Shown here: one piece after another, positions 49,336 through 60,764 of the stretch
Layout of the letters: every line of letters begins with the position of its first letter
How positions within the stretch are numbered: the first letter of the stretch is position 1
Source: Limnephilus marmoratus
Lineage: Eukaryota > Arthropoda > Insecta > Trichoptera > Limnephilidae
Assembly: GCA_917880885.1 (NCBI GenBank)
Contig: OU862913.1
Location: 3,472,001-3,536,000 of the forward strand
DNA: 64,000 nucleotides
Reading direction: 5' to 3'
Translations under genes and position numbers: made by a program
The notes under the pieces: generated by a model
Database searches by the model: none
What the model was told of the DNA's origin: nothing
What the model saw: only the letters and a program-made list of their open reading frames with translations

Positions 49336-49716
49336 TGTCTGAAATTCAGACCTTTAAAAATCGAATTTAGCCAGGACTCACACCTCTCGAGATCCTACGT
49401 AAAAGCATTAGGTGAGAACTCTCATAGCTAGTTAGATAAATTATCAACAGATGTCTCCGGAAGGTACAAAGCTCTGGCCAGCCAAGGAGATTGTTCTATA
49501 AATGGCGTTTTTTTAAGGGGATATACCTCTTTCTCCTCGTCGCTTCGCTGAAACCACACCTAATTAACTACTAACTCCTTGGTCTGTCTCGAGTAGTTTG
49601 CATCTTCCGATTATAAAAATGTAATTGGAAATAGAATCAATAAACTCAAGAGTCCCTTAAAAATTGTCCTGAAGATGAGTCTTTCTTTTACCAGTTCCTT
49701 ACCTCAAAACTTTACA
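49336..49716 (+). repeat. 3' LTR of BEL element 2
   Basis: 381 bases, matching 42890-43270 with only two differences noticed. Followed immediately by the ACAGT target duplication. Confidence 0.93.
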
Positions 49717-50404
49717 ACAGTAAAAGAAAAAAAAACACAAATTTTGAACACAAAAGAGATTTTGTTTGATATTATTATTGTACAACAGAATAATTCCTAT
49801 TACAGTACAATTTAGTTATCCTATCAGCATTTAGGAAAGTGACTCTTCAATAATATTTTTTAGGTATATAGAGAACAGTCACTTACGTCTAAATGGTTTA
49901 CAATTTCATTTAACAGCACCACTCCCCTCTTCACGCTATGCTTTACCAAGACGTCTGTTCTGCCGTTCGCTACTTTAAATACTTTAACCCCTAGGATACC
50001 ACACTTTACAATAGCAATGCAGTGAAATCATGACTACATCTACAAATGAACTGCAATGTGTGGGTATAGAGCTAGGTTTTAGAAGTTTTTAATGCATTTT
50101 GTTCCTGTTCATGAAAATTCGAAAGCAAAAAAGTTGATATTGAAGAAACCTGTCAATTATTTCAAATATAATTTTCAATATTTTGTTTGGTTTTCAGATA
50201 TTTACAAAATACTACTCGTCTTCTAGGGGTTAATTAAATACGTCATGATGTCGACTTCGGCTGTAGTGGTCTGTTACATATAAATCACAGCATCCCAAGA
50301 GAAATGGCCTGTCGATGAAATTATTCCAAATTTTGAAAGACGGAATAGCAAGACTTGCTTTCCATCTGGTTTCTAGACTCACAGAATCAGTTTCCTCAAG
50401 TAAG
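49717..50404. other. Flank of BEL element 2, no gene recognised
   Basis: AT-rich DNA continuing the sequence interrupted at 42889. A stretch at 50296-50400 (encoding KRNGLSMKLFQILKDGIARL) is open for ~35 codons and ends next to CAAGTAAGTC, which could be a splice donor. I recognise no family and do not call a gene. Confidence 0.35.
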
Positions 50405-52985
50405 TCAATATTTATTTATATTTTATTAACGCCCTAGTGGGCTTTTACAAGAAAAGAAGCAAATATATAATTAAAAATATTAATTACATGTATTACATAA
50501 ACAATAAAACAGAATAAATATGAATGCAATCGACTCGTTAGGTAAAGAATATTACAACATAAAAAAGAAATGAAATGATATAGTACAAGTTGTAGTTACA
50601 AAAAACTAAAACAATTCGGCTTTAAATATTTATACATATTATTAACAATAATAATAAGACCTGACATAGAACAAAGTGTAAATAGAACTGCAAAAATATT
50701 ATAAAGTAAGTATACATTTTACTGGTGAGAAAATATTTTATGAGAAAAACAAAAAAATAATAAAAGTTAATTAAAAGTTGATTCGCAGTATTTATTCGCA
50801 AGGTTATGGATTCTTGGAATTGGTGAGTATATAGAGTAATTAGTGTTGAGTTTATTGTTGCATTTAAAAATATCTTTACTACGAGTTTGTCTAGCGGGTA
50901 TGCTAATGCAAATTAGTTCCAACAAATTAGGGCTGTCAATTAAAGATTTTATAATTTTGTATAAAAATAATAAATCAATTAACACTCTTCTATCTGACAA
51001 TTTAAGAAGTCTGGTTTCAGCGCGTAAGTAATTATAATTTATAAATTCGATTGGAATTTTCATTTTAAAATTGATGTACCGAAGAAATTTGTTTTGTACC
51101 TTTTCCAATGATTGAGAATGAACATTGTAGTATGGTGACCATACAGAGGAATTGTATTCTAATCTGCTTCGTACTAGTGAGCAATACAGATGTTTTAATG
51201 TTAACATACTTTTAAAATTTGCCCCCATTCTCAAGATAAAACCTAGTATTCTCATTGCATCGCTTGTTATTTCATCGATGTGTACATTGAACTGTAGACT
51301 CTCGTGGAATATAACACCAAGATCACGAATCTGCGATACACGAAGAAGATTAACACCATTCATATCATAAGAAAAGTTAAAAGGATTTTTACCTTTGTAA
51401 AAACTAATAATCTGGCATTTACCAATATTTAGTTGTAAATCATCGACAGAACACCACGCGCGTAGTTTCTTCAAGTTTAACTGCAGAATGGCGCGATCGT
51501 CATCGTTTCTAATTGTTCTGTAAATCTTCAGATCATCAGCAAATAATAGGACTTTGACATTACTAAAAATATTAACTATATCATTTATGAATAAGCAAAA
51601 TAATATCGGGCCCAAATGAGATCCCTGTGGTACCCCACTCGAGGCAGCAAATGTATAAGAAGTAAACGAATCAACTTTGACTGCTAAGTACCTTCCCAAT
51701 AGATAACTCTTAAACCATTCCAAAATACTCCCTCTCATTCCCAACGACTTCAGTTTTCGTAATAAGAGTCTGTGGTTAACCTTATCAAATGCCTTACTGA
51801 AATCAGTATATATGGAATCAGTTTGATGTGATGAAGTCAAGGCATTAACAATGTCATTCGTGTATAATATTAAATTGGACAGGGTTGATTTTCCTTTGAT
51901 AAATCCATGTTGAAGCGGTGAGATGGTTTGATTGATTTGGGATATCTATTTGTCTAGTACCAGACTTTCAAAGAGTTTGGGTAATGTAGACATGGTGCAT
52001 ATTGGTCTATAGTTTGTTACGTCGCTCTTATTTCCTTTTTTTAAAAATAGGTGTCAAAACACTAAACTTCCAAAGGTCAGGGAACACACCTGATGAGAGT
52101 GACTTTGTAAATAATGGGATACGATAATGAATTCATACAATTAACTAAGAATCTGGGTGGAACTTTGTCAGGTCCTGCGGATTTGCGGGAATCGAGACTC
52201 TTCAGCTTGGATATAATATCATCTATGGTTAGAGTGCAATCAGATATATCAAAAGTCTCAACTAAATTAGAGCAAGAGATATTGCTATCTACATTTGCAT
52301 TAACATATACACCGCTAAAGAAATCGGCGAACAGATTAACAGTTTCCTGAAGATTTTGGGATAGTTTAGAATCGAATGACATAATACAAGTACCGTTTTC
52401 TTTTTGGGATTTAACATATTTCCAAAAGAAATTTGAGTCGTTCATGATAGAGCCTTCAACATCACGTATGAAAGTTTTGAAACATTCTGCAGAGAGCTTA
52501 TTGCAGTCTCCCCTCATTTTTTGAAACACGGAATAAACGATAGCCAGGCGACTTTGTTTGAATTTCTTATGAGATATTTTTTTGAGGTATATTAAGTCTA
52601 TCAGTTCTTTGGAGAACCAATTTGGGTATTGAGTTTCCCTGTAAGCCGTAAAAGGTACAAATTTTCTCAATTGCAGAATTAATAATGGAGTAAAAAAAAG
52701 TTATGGTGTGCATTGATATCAGCCTTGCTATCTAAGAATGACCAGTCAATCTGGTTTAGATAGTTGGAGATTTGTACATAGTCTGCTTTTATGAAATTTC
52801 TAGTTTTTACTACCCTTTTTCAATAGGAATTGGTTTGAGGTTAGACATGCATATTTGTAGTGGTGGATGGTAAACATCAACAGGTAATAGTATTTCGGTA
52901 CTTCTCGCAACACAGATGTCAGACATATTTGACAATGCCAAATCCAATATACGACCACCAATATTATGAATACTATTACACTAAG
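50405..52985 (-). mobile_element. 5'-truncated jockey-type LINE, minus strand
   Basis: Reads from the end of an endonuclease (GRILDLALSNMSDICVA, LLPVDVYHPPL near 52850-52980) through linker and reverse transcriptase to a T-rich 3' end at about 50408-50430. It has at least one frameshift between 51840 and 52077. The 3' noncoding part (50405-50766) is AT-rich. Confidence 0.8.
50767..52670 (-). pseudogene. Broken LINE reverse transcriptase
   Basis: The frame at 52670-52077 holds the linker and start of the domain (YPNWFSKELIDLIYLKKISH, KSAGPDKVPPRFLVNC). After disrupted sequence, 51840-50767 holds IYTDFSKAFDKVNH, GVPQGSHLGPILF, FADDLKIYRTI, the thumb and the conserved tail (PARQTRSKDIF). The central NYRPI and Q-HGF motifs (51850-52070) remain legible but frameshifted. 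The FADD catalytic pair is intact at about 51533-51546. Confidence 0.82.
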
Positions 52986-53029
52986 TTAGTCCTAAGAACC
53001 TTGGATAGGTTCCGTGTTTCCGCATATAA

Positions 53030-53925
53030 TCCTACCTCAGGAATTTCTTCTGGATTAACATATCAATGTACTTCTGGTGGTACGGTGCCCAAACATCGCT
53101 CGCGTACTCCAGCTTGCTTCTCAGTATGCCATCGAATAACGCTAGCATAGCTTCTTGGTTATCAAACTGCTTACAAGTCCTGATAATGAACCCAAGAAGT
53201 TTGTAGCATGACTGAGTGAGCTGCGACATATGGCAAGAGAATGTCAGTTCGGGATCAAATACGATACCGAGATCCTTCACGGATTTTACACGTGATAACG
53301 ATTCGCCCTTTATTTTATAATTGTAAACCATAATGTTTTTACAACGAGTGAAGGACATTGTGACACATTTCTTAGTGTTAAAATCTAATTTGTTTGCCAA
53401 CGACCATTCGGATAATGCATCCAGATCAGTTTTAAAGCAATCTTGTTGGCAGCTTATTTCCATCATATTTTTAAGGTCATCAGCAAATAGTAGACATTTG
53501 ATGCTCTTATAACACAGTTTTGGATGTCATCTATAAGTATTAGAAACAACATTGGTCCGAGGTGAGACCCTTGAGGAATTCCAGATTGCGCTTGAAATAT
53601 TTTTGAACTATGTCCATTTATCGAAACAAATTGGCTTCTGGATTTTAAATACGATGAGAAAAAGTTCAGTTTTGGAAGATCGAAGCCTTTTTTAACATTT
53701 TCCTAAACTGGTGGCTACCAACCGTAAAAAATTAAGCAGATTTGTGATGGTAGATTTCTTTGGAAGGAAACCGTGTTAATTTTCACCAATGAATGGCGCA
53801 ATCTGGTAACTTAATTTGTCACAAATCAATTTTTGAAAAAGTTTGGGCAGCACTGAAAATATGACTACCGGTCTGTAGTTTTTGACGTCTGTCTTATATC
53901 CAAGATATGTAAGGTGCTCGTATAA
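53030..53925 (-). pseudogene. Second minus-strand jockey-type LINE fragment
   Basis: Encodes DVKNYRPVVIFSVLPKLFQK and LSYQIAPFI (53776-53900), then degraded FQG..SGVPQGSHLGPM (near 53560) and LLFADDLK (near 53470), then 53466-53032 with LANKLDFNTKKCVTMSF and SVKDLGIVFDPELTF. Both ends are truncated. The upstream edge near 53925 joins abruptly to another LINE tail. Confidence 0.75.
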
Positions 53926-56265
53926 AATTATCAGATAACATATTTTAATAATTTTTCCGACTCCGTCCTGTCCAAATCTAGAAACCATTTTGTAATTTTT
54001 GGGTCGAAGAATGACACTTCACATAGTTTTGGTTGTGAAGGGATTTTGTTGTACAATTTTGGTCCCAGGTACGAGAATATCCTTTGATAAGCCGCTATAT
54101 TGCTAGTTGGAATAGAAAGGCCATTTCTGCCCTTACTTCTGTTTTGATGTTTGTGTTCGACTCTATTTTCATTTTATCTTTATTTTTATGAGCATAAATT
54201 ATTATCTTTTAAATGTAACATTGTAGAAAATCTCGTATATTAAATTCCCTGAAGAGAGCGTCGCTGGAATATCTGAAAGGTTTCTTCATTTTAACACGTA
54301 AAATAGATTTCTGTGCCTTCAATAACTGGTTTAATATTGTTTTTCCTGTACCCTCCCCCACCCAATACAGCCGTAGGTTATGATCGAGTTACATAGCTCG
54401 TAGTATATATTTTTTAAGTAGTGTGTTTTTTAAATTACCCGCAATGAAATAAATATATGAATCAGTGTACGCACTCTTTTTGCTACATTTTCTATTTGGT
54501 ATTTCCATTTTTTGAGGTTACTGTCAACCATAACGCCTAAATATTTAATAAATTTAACACGCTCAAGAGTTTCACATGTACATGGAGAGTGATTATTTCC
54601 AAAACCACAATTAATTTGATGTATTATGGGGTGGTGAAGTGTTTTGGGTTGTCCTGCAATAGTAGAGCTGAAAGTTAGGTATTTGGTTTTTGATATGTTT
54701 AATGTAAGCAAATTACTGCCCAGCCACTGTTTCACTTTGTTGATACCGATGTTCGAAGGTGGTATATTTCTTTCTAATCCTCTCCTTTAAATAATATGAC
54801 GGTGTCATCTGCAAACGTAATAATTTTCCCACCTATATGTTGATTACATAGTTCGTTGATGTGTGTAATAAAGAGGAGGGGTCCTAGTGTACTTCCTTGT
54901 GAAATTTCAAAGCTGTTTTCTAGTGAAGTACTAGTCGCCTCATTATTTTTTTTTGCTGGAATCTCTTAGACATATAATATTGTATCCATTGAAAAGTTTT
55001 CCCGTTTTCCCTGAATTTTGCAGTTTCTGTAAAAGTATTTTATCGGATATTGTGTCGAAAACCTTCGCCAGGTTCAGGAATAAGGCAATGGTTTTCTTGA
55101 CGCGGTTCATATCTCCTGCAATAGTTTCCGTGAGATACGCAATGGCACCATCTGTTCCTTTACCATCGCTTCGCTTCTCGGCCTGTTGACTAAGATCAAA
55201 GTGTTCCTTTACCAGACCGAAAATCGGATTGGTTTGGGTTTAGAATTTTGTTATTCTCCACATATTTGCTCAACAGTGATTTGAAAATATTTTCAATAAT
55301 TTTAGATATCGCACTTAATTAACCCATGGTTTTCTACAAGAAACTTTGGTCCATTTTTGTGAATTGGGATAATTATTGATTTTATTAAATAATCAGAAAA
55401 TATTCCCGAAGCAAAGCTTAAGTTATGGATATACGCAAGCGGTGTAGAAATCTGATATTTTTTTATATGTATGTATTTAGACTATCTGGACCCTTTGCAT
55501 GTGTAGTTTTAAGACTTTTGATTATTTTATGATCTTATCTACAGTAGTTGGTTTAATTTCAAATGAGTTATTTGGATCATTTGTTTTAATTGCTGACGCT
55601 AAAGCGTCTTCAGTTTTTGGAGTATTTAAAAAAATATTATTTGCTAGCTTAGAGCTCACAGATGCAAAATATTTATTAGTATGACTTGCAATTGTTTGAG
55701 GGTTAGTTATGGTCGAATTTCCGATTTTTAGTTCATTTATAAGTGTACCGGTATTTCGTTTACTTTTTGTTATCTACAACGTTCCACATATTTTTGCTGG
55801 AATTGTCCTTGTCGATTAAAGATTTATGATAGCCCTATTTACATTACGTTTCGGTAACGGTAATAGTTTTGGTGTTTAGTAACGTTCAATGGGTCCTATC
55901 TCGCTTTCTTATGGAGATTGTTCTTTTATGTAGATTTAACAATGCCATTTCTAATCCACTGGGTGAGTTGTAGTTTACTGTGTGAAATGTGTGTTATTGT
56001 TGAGTGTTTCGTAATGGCTGCATTGATTTTATCGATGAAATAGTTTAGAGCATTGTTAACTTCAGTTAAGATCATTTAATAAAGCCTCAAAGTCTATATG
56101 CAATTTATTTTAACTTTTTTTAAATTTTCTATGTATTGAGTTTGGGATACTGATTGCAATGGCGTAGTGGTCAGTAATTGTGGAATGCATAACAAATGCA
56201 ATTGAGCTTGTTATGTTTCTGGTACATATATGATCTAAGCACTAGCTTGTACCTTGTACCGTTGT
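53926..56265 (-). pseudogene. Degenerate relative of the full-length LINE at 2.9-8.5 kb
   Basis: Matches ORF2 of the full-length LINE from the end of the endonuclease (SCLDHI...TDHY..AI at about 56150-56265) through the reverse transcriptase to the C-terminal tail (KW.LDL.RT.SEKLLK at about 53945-54000). The best stretch is 54735-54430, KQWLGSNLLTLNISKTKYLTF, against KQWLDSNLLTLNIQKTKYLTF. Many stops and frameshifts. So this family has old copies as well as the intact one. Confidence 0.82.
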
Positions 56266-56344
56266 TGGATAATTATTATTGGAAATTAGGTTACTTTCCG
56301 CCAGCTTTCCGCCATAGCACATACATAGTCATCACACTGTCTAT

Positions 56345-56815
56345 GCCTTTTTATTTTTTTATTTTATTTTTTATTGAAAGAACAGATATACATATTAAAA
56401 TCAACAAATAAGTCCTGTTAAGCCAATTCAATTGGCTTGTCAACAGGTGATTATATTTTAGTTACATATAGATTTTTTACATTTAAAATTTACATCTTAT
56501 ATCTACAGATTCAACATACATATCAATATACATATCAATTATCAATATAAATTTTTTTTTTCCGATAGCCAATTTTTCACCATATATTCAACCTTATTCA
56601 TAGAATTACATTGCTTTATAGTGTCAGGTAATAAATTAAATATCTTCGGTATGATGTATTCAAACGTTCTCTGTCCGTACTTATTGTTAAATTTCGGAAC
56701 TATTAACCCGTCGTTGCGCGTGAATCTAGTGCTGTATTTATGTTCTAATTTCTCTTTATTCTGCGGGATAAATACTTCTTTTATTGTACTTATATTCATG
56801 TCCCCGATTTAGTCT
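56345..56815 (-). pseudogene. LINE 3' end fragment
   Basis: A minus-strand frame (56799-56542) ends in GQRTFEYIIPKIFNLLPDTI and VEYMVKNWLSEKK, the usual C-terminal tail of jockey/CR1 proteins. It is followed downstream by ~190 bases of 3' region and an A-rich tail (plus-strand TTTTTATTTTTTATTTTATT at 56349). A very short 5'-truncated insertion. Confidence 0.7.
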
Positions 56816-56821
56816 AGTCAA

Positions 56822-57836
56822 GGAAGTAGAGTGCGTGAGCAGGAACCTGAGCGATTACTTCGGAAACTTGTTCAGAGTGCTTAGGGTGTGAACATACTAA
56901 AAGTCCTGACGTCTAGGTGGTGAGCTGGGGGGGGGGGGGGGAGTGAGGGGGGTTCCCGCTTTTCGGGTTTCCAGTTATATCTCAAAAACGGTGCGTTGCA
57001 GAGGAAAATTTTCTCAGAATAAGTGAAAGCTCATAAAATTATCTACAACTTTTATACTTTACGTAATTTTCGAAATCTAAGCCGTTTTTGAGTTACACGC
57101 TCCAGAAATGTAGATATTTTCGAAAAAAGTAATTTTTCCTCACAATTTTCATCAATCATTCCTTCATATCGTCTAAAATATTCATCAAAGAAACAAATTT
57201 ATGTTGAAGAAGTTGCAAAGAATGTACTTTTCTTTTAGAGTGTATATACATATGCATATTAATCTCCAACCAGTAAATATTTACATCAATTTTAAGGAAC
57301 GTGTTTTAGGAACTCTGAACGTAATAAGTCCAAGTACTACAATCTGTTAAAAACAAAGTGGTGTGTCAGTACTAAGATAAAAACCGCTTTTTCTGAAAAT
57401 GATATACTAAAAAACATAAAATAACTATAAGTATTTACTGATTGGAGATTTATTTGCATATGTACATATATTATAAAAGGGAAATAAATTCTTTACAACT
57501 TCTTTCAAATCAATTTCATTCTTTGATGAATATTTTAGACGATATGAAGGAATGTTTGATGAAAATTGAGAGGAAAAATTATGTTTTTCGAAAATATCTA
57601 CATTTCTGGAGCGTGTAACTCAAAAACGGCTAAGATTTCGATAATTACGTATGGCGTAAAAGTTGTAGATAATTTTATGAGCTCTTATTAGAATTTTTTT
57701 CTCTGCGATACACCGTTTTTGAAATATAAGTGGTAACCCGAAAATTGACTTTTAGTATGTTCACACCCTAAGCACCCTGAACAAGTTTCCAAAGGAATCG
57801 CTTAGGTTCCTGCTCACGTACTCTACACCTCCTTTA
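56822..57836. repeat. Giant inverted repeat 1 (foldback element)
   Basis: The left arm (56822-57290) pairs with the right arm (about 57425-57836). Matching blocks include CGTGAGCAGGAACCT, GGAAACTTGTTCAG, GCTTAGGGTGTGAACATACT, AAAATTATCTACAACTTTTA, TTTTTGAGTTACACGCTCCA and TTCCTTCATATCGTCTAAAA. Arms are ~420-460 bases and look ~85-90% alike, with a ~130-base loop. The left arm alone has a G run (56926-56942). Ends resemble AAGGA..GTAGAGT(G/A)CGTGAG. No coding capacity. Confidence 0.9.
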
Positions 57837-58915
57837 AGTAGTAAGAATAAATATATATGGCCCACAGTCATAAATAAAGGCACCGGCGAATGCGGGCAAA
57901 CCACGGGCAGCGGATATTGCAGTATCGGTCCGGTGTAGGCAAGGGGCACGGCTGGGGAATCTAAACACATCTGGTTAATGTTAATATCTAAAGATTCAAA
58001 ATATTATTTAGTACATATTCTTATAAATATTATACGTCCGCAATACTCACGGTTTAGTTTAATATTCATTTTGGAAATGCATCAAAAATATTTTTTTAAT
58101 GAAAGCGTAGGTTTTCTTGCTGCAAATCTGGATAGCTGGATATACTATCGTCGGCTGCAGGACGATGTACTTGTACATCGTGAATTATTTTTTTACTCGA
58201 AGTTTGTTTAGATGGTGTTACTTCAGGATCTTGCAATGTTGGTTCTTGTTGGGTTTGAACCTGTGATAATGATGGTGAGACTGAGCCACTATGACTCCGT
58301 GTGATATGATAGCTAGTAAAAATGATCGAGTAAATCACCGATGATACATCGGTAGTGCCCATCGCTGGTATGAAGATATTTTCGCCTGTTTTGTTATTAA
58401 TTTAATTTTAACTTGCTTACGCAATATATTGTTTTTTTTTTTAAGATGTTAAAACAGTTTTCAAAGTGAATGAAACTAAGTGATTGTTTAATTTGTTTTA
58501 CTTTTAGTTTGTTCGTAGCTCCCTACGAGTTAAAGTGTATTAAATTACATCCACGGTGAACATTAGTATGTGTCAGTAGGTACCCACTAAGTAAAGAATT
58601 TTTTAAAAATTTCTACTCTAAGTATGAAAAAGTATCAATGCATAACCTTACTATTTCTGACACGGGATTTCAGAACCGACGAAACTTACCTATAGTTTTG
58701 TTTCCAAACACTATTTCTTCATAATAATATCCCTTACACTGTTCACCCCACACAGTGAAATCAATCTACTACCCACCGCTTGTGATAGTTATTGGTAAGT
58801 TCTAATGATGGCATTTTGGACCCGTGCATTAATTGAGCTATTCATATTGCTTGCAACTCCACTGCCATTGTTCCAAATCCAACTGAGCGACCGTTCAGCT
58901 ACATTTTAGAAAACT
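57837..58915. other. Region between the two giant inverted repeats
   Basis: A GC-rich island at 57860-57965 (GGCACCGGCGAATGCGG, CACGGGCAGCGGATATTGC) reads on the minus strand as a proline-rich peptide (SPAVPLAYTGPILQYPLPVV) with no known domain. A minus-strand frame at 58362-58096 (MGTTDVSSVIYS..., Ser/Gln-rich) is also unrecognised and may be an exon or a transposon piece. The rest is AT-rich. Confidence 0.4.
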
Positions 58916-59866
58916 GGTAAATTTTCGATCGAAGTGTCCACGCTTATTACGAATAATTTTTAGAAAAACCTTTTTTATTCGCCTTAATTGCTAGAGAAGG
59001 AAACTTTTTTGCATTTGGGGTGGCGGAAAATGATGCTTTTTAAATTTCAAATGCGTAAAGTGAAATTTTATTTCGCCTGCCGAATTTGCGCGGTTATTTA
59101 TTGTACCTGTCATTTTGTTCTGTTCATTCTGTTGGTATTCTTGATACTATATGGTAGTAATTCGTATGAGTTCGTAGCAGATTTCATATGGAAACATGAT
59201 ATGTCGTAATATGGTCGTGATTATAAAGACAAACATAATTAATACGATTTAAATGTAGAAAAGGTTTTAAAGCACGATTATTTTTACTTAATTTTTTTTT
59301 ACATTGAATATTTTTTTAAGTAAAAAAAACACGCGTTTTTTTTACTTGATAAAATTTTTTTCAATTTTTTTATAATATAATTAATAATATTTAAATGTAG
59401 AATAGGTTTTAAAGCAAGATTATTTTTACTTCAAAATAATTTTTTTAAGTTAAAAAAACACGCGTTTTTTTACTTAAATTTTTTTTTCTAATTTTTTATA
59501 AGTAATAATAATCTTGCGTTAAAACCTATTCTACATTTAAATATTATTAATTATGTTTGTCTTTATAATCACGACCGTATTACGACATCTCATGTTTTCG
59601 TATGAAGTCGGCTACGAACTACCCTGTTCCTGTTACATTATCTGGAATACCAACAGCACAAAAATGACAGATTATCATAAATGGCGGCGCAAATTCTGTA
59701 CGCGAAGTAAAATTTCACTTTACGCAATTGAAATTTAAAAATCATCATTTTCCGCCGCCCCAAATGCAAAAAGTTTCCTTTTGTAGTAATTAAGGCGAAT
59801 AAAAAAGGTTTTTCTAAAAATTATTCGTAATAAGCGTGGACACTTCGATCGAAAATTTACCCTTTT
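58916..59866. repeat. Giant inverted repeat 2 (foldback element)
   Basis: The left arm (58916-59293) begins GGTAAATTTTCGATCGAAGT. The right arm (59505-59866) ends with its complement. Shared blocks include GTCCACGCTTATTACGAATA, ATTTTTAGAAAAACC, CCAAATGC..AAAAAGTTTCC, GTAAAGTGAAATTT and GACAAACATAATTAAT. The loop side carries a second copy of the innermost segment (AAATGTAGAATAGGTTTTAA at 59391) and ACACGCG palindromes. The small frames in the arms are incidental. Confidence 0.9.
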
Positions 59867-60389
59867 AATTAACGGACGTTATTTTCTTGTGTATATTTAC
59901 ATTTTTTATACTGACAAATCGCGGTGGAATTTTATTTTCATGATATATTGAAAGAATGTTAAACTTCTCTCCACTTATTTTTATACTGACTTTCAAGTTT
60001 CTTTTTAATAACTTTTCCTTAATTTGTCCATACAGAGACTTCATAGCGTGGTAATAAGTATTGTTCTATGGATATTTTAAAATCAGGATTACATACACTT
60101 ACTATTTTAGTATTGTATTATTTTTCTATATAACAGGAGTATTCCTTTTGTTGTTTTATTATTTTTCTATCCTTATTGTGCTTGTAATGTCGGTAGCAGA
60201 TATATTTGTATATGTATATACCCACTCGTATTTTGTTTCTTTTCATAAAAAGTAAAATATCAAATATCAATCGAAAATTCCGGTTGTCTGCAACGTATTG
60301 CATTTCTTCGAGTATTCATTTTTTTTTAAATTATTTATTTGGCTTTCACCCATTAAGGGTGATCTTTTCCCTTTATTAAAGTAAGTTAC
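59867..60389. other. AT-rich DNA, nothing recognised
   Basis: Short open frames on both strands around 60061-60303 are hydrophobic by composition and overlap one another. No gene or RNA is supported. Confidence 0.4.
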
Positions 60390-60560
60390 ATATTTTTAAA
60401 ATTATTTACATTTCCAGTTTTTTTTTTGTAAATTAGTTACATTATCAATTTTTTTAAATTATTACATTTTCAGATTTTTTTTAAAATGTACATTATCAGT
60501 TTTTTAAAATTAGTTACATTTTCATATTTTTTTAAATTAGTTACATTTTCAGTTTTTTAC
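60390..60560. repeat. Degenerate AT-rich tandem array
   Basis: About five to six copies of a 28-35-base unit, TTTTTTAAATTAGTTACATTTTCAG with variable T runs, lie in tandem. Probably a minisatellite of simple origin. Confidence 0.7.
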
Positions 60561-60599
60561 ATGGAATAGATAAATTATATTATATAGACAATAGGCCAA

Positions 60600-60764
60600 G
60601 ACAAATATTCATATGATTATACAAGTTGTACTAACATACAGAGTTGGTATTAGTAGTAATTACAAAATTGTAGAGTAGGAAGATGCACAGGTTCCCAAAA
60701 ATAGGAACCTATACAACTGTACATACAGAGTAACACACAGAGTTGGCATTAACAGTAATTACAA
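60600..60764. repeat. I-type LINE tail repeats, first part
   Basis: Units containing CAGAGTTGGTATTA, AATTACAAAATTGTAGAGTA, GGAAGATGCACAGG and the palindrome TTCCCAAAAATAGGAA repeat with a period near 98 bases. The array resumes at 62833-63010 after the inserted LINE. It forms the 3' side of the minus-strand I-type LINE. Confidence 0.7.

Larger units (their letters stand above)
42890..49716 (+). mobile_element. BEL/Pao LTR retrotransposon (element 2), defective
   Basis: A 6.8-kb element with 381-bp LTRs (TGTCTGAAATTC...AACTTTACA) and a 5-bp target duplication, ACAGT (42885-42889 and 49717-49721). I noticed only two LTR differences (CTCGGGTAG/CTCGAGTAG and ACCTTAAAA/ACCTCAAAA), so insertion is fairly recent. 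Gag-pol has single-base frameshifts and a deletion in integrase, so it cannot transpose unaided. Unlike element 1 it is AT-rich. A (AAT)n run lies at 48978. Confidence 0.93.

Noticed and set aside
59553..60303. Small hydrophobic frames as possible membrane peptides
   Set aside because: AT-rich codons give Phe, Ile, Leu and Tyr by default. They overlap on both strands and one lies within an inverted-repeat arm.
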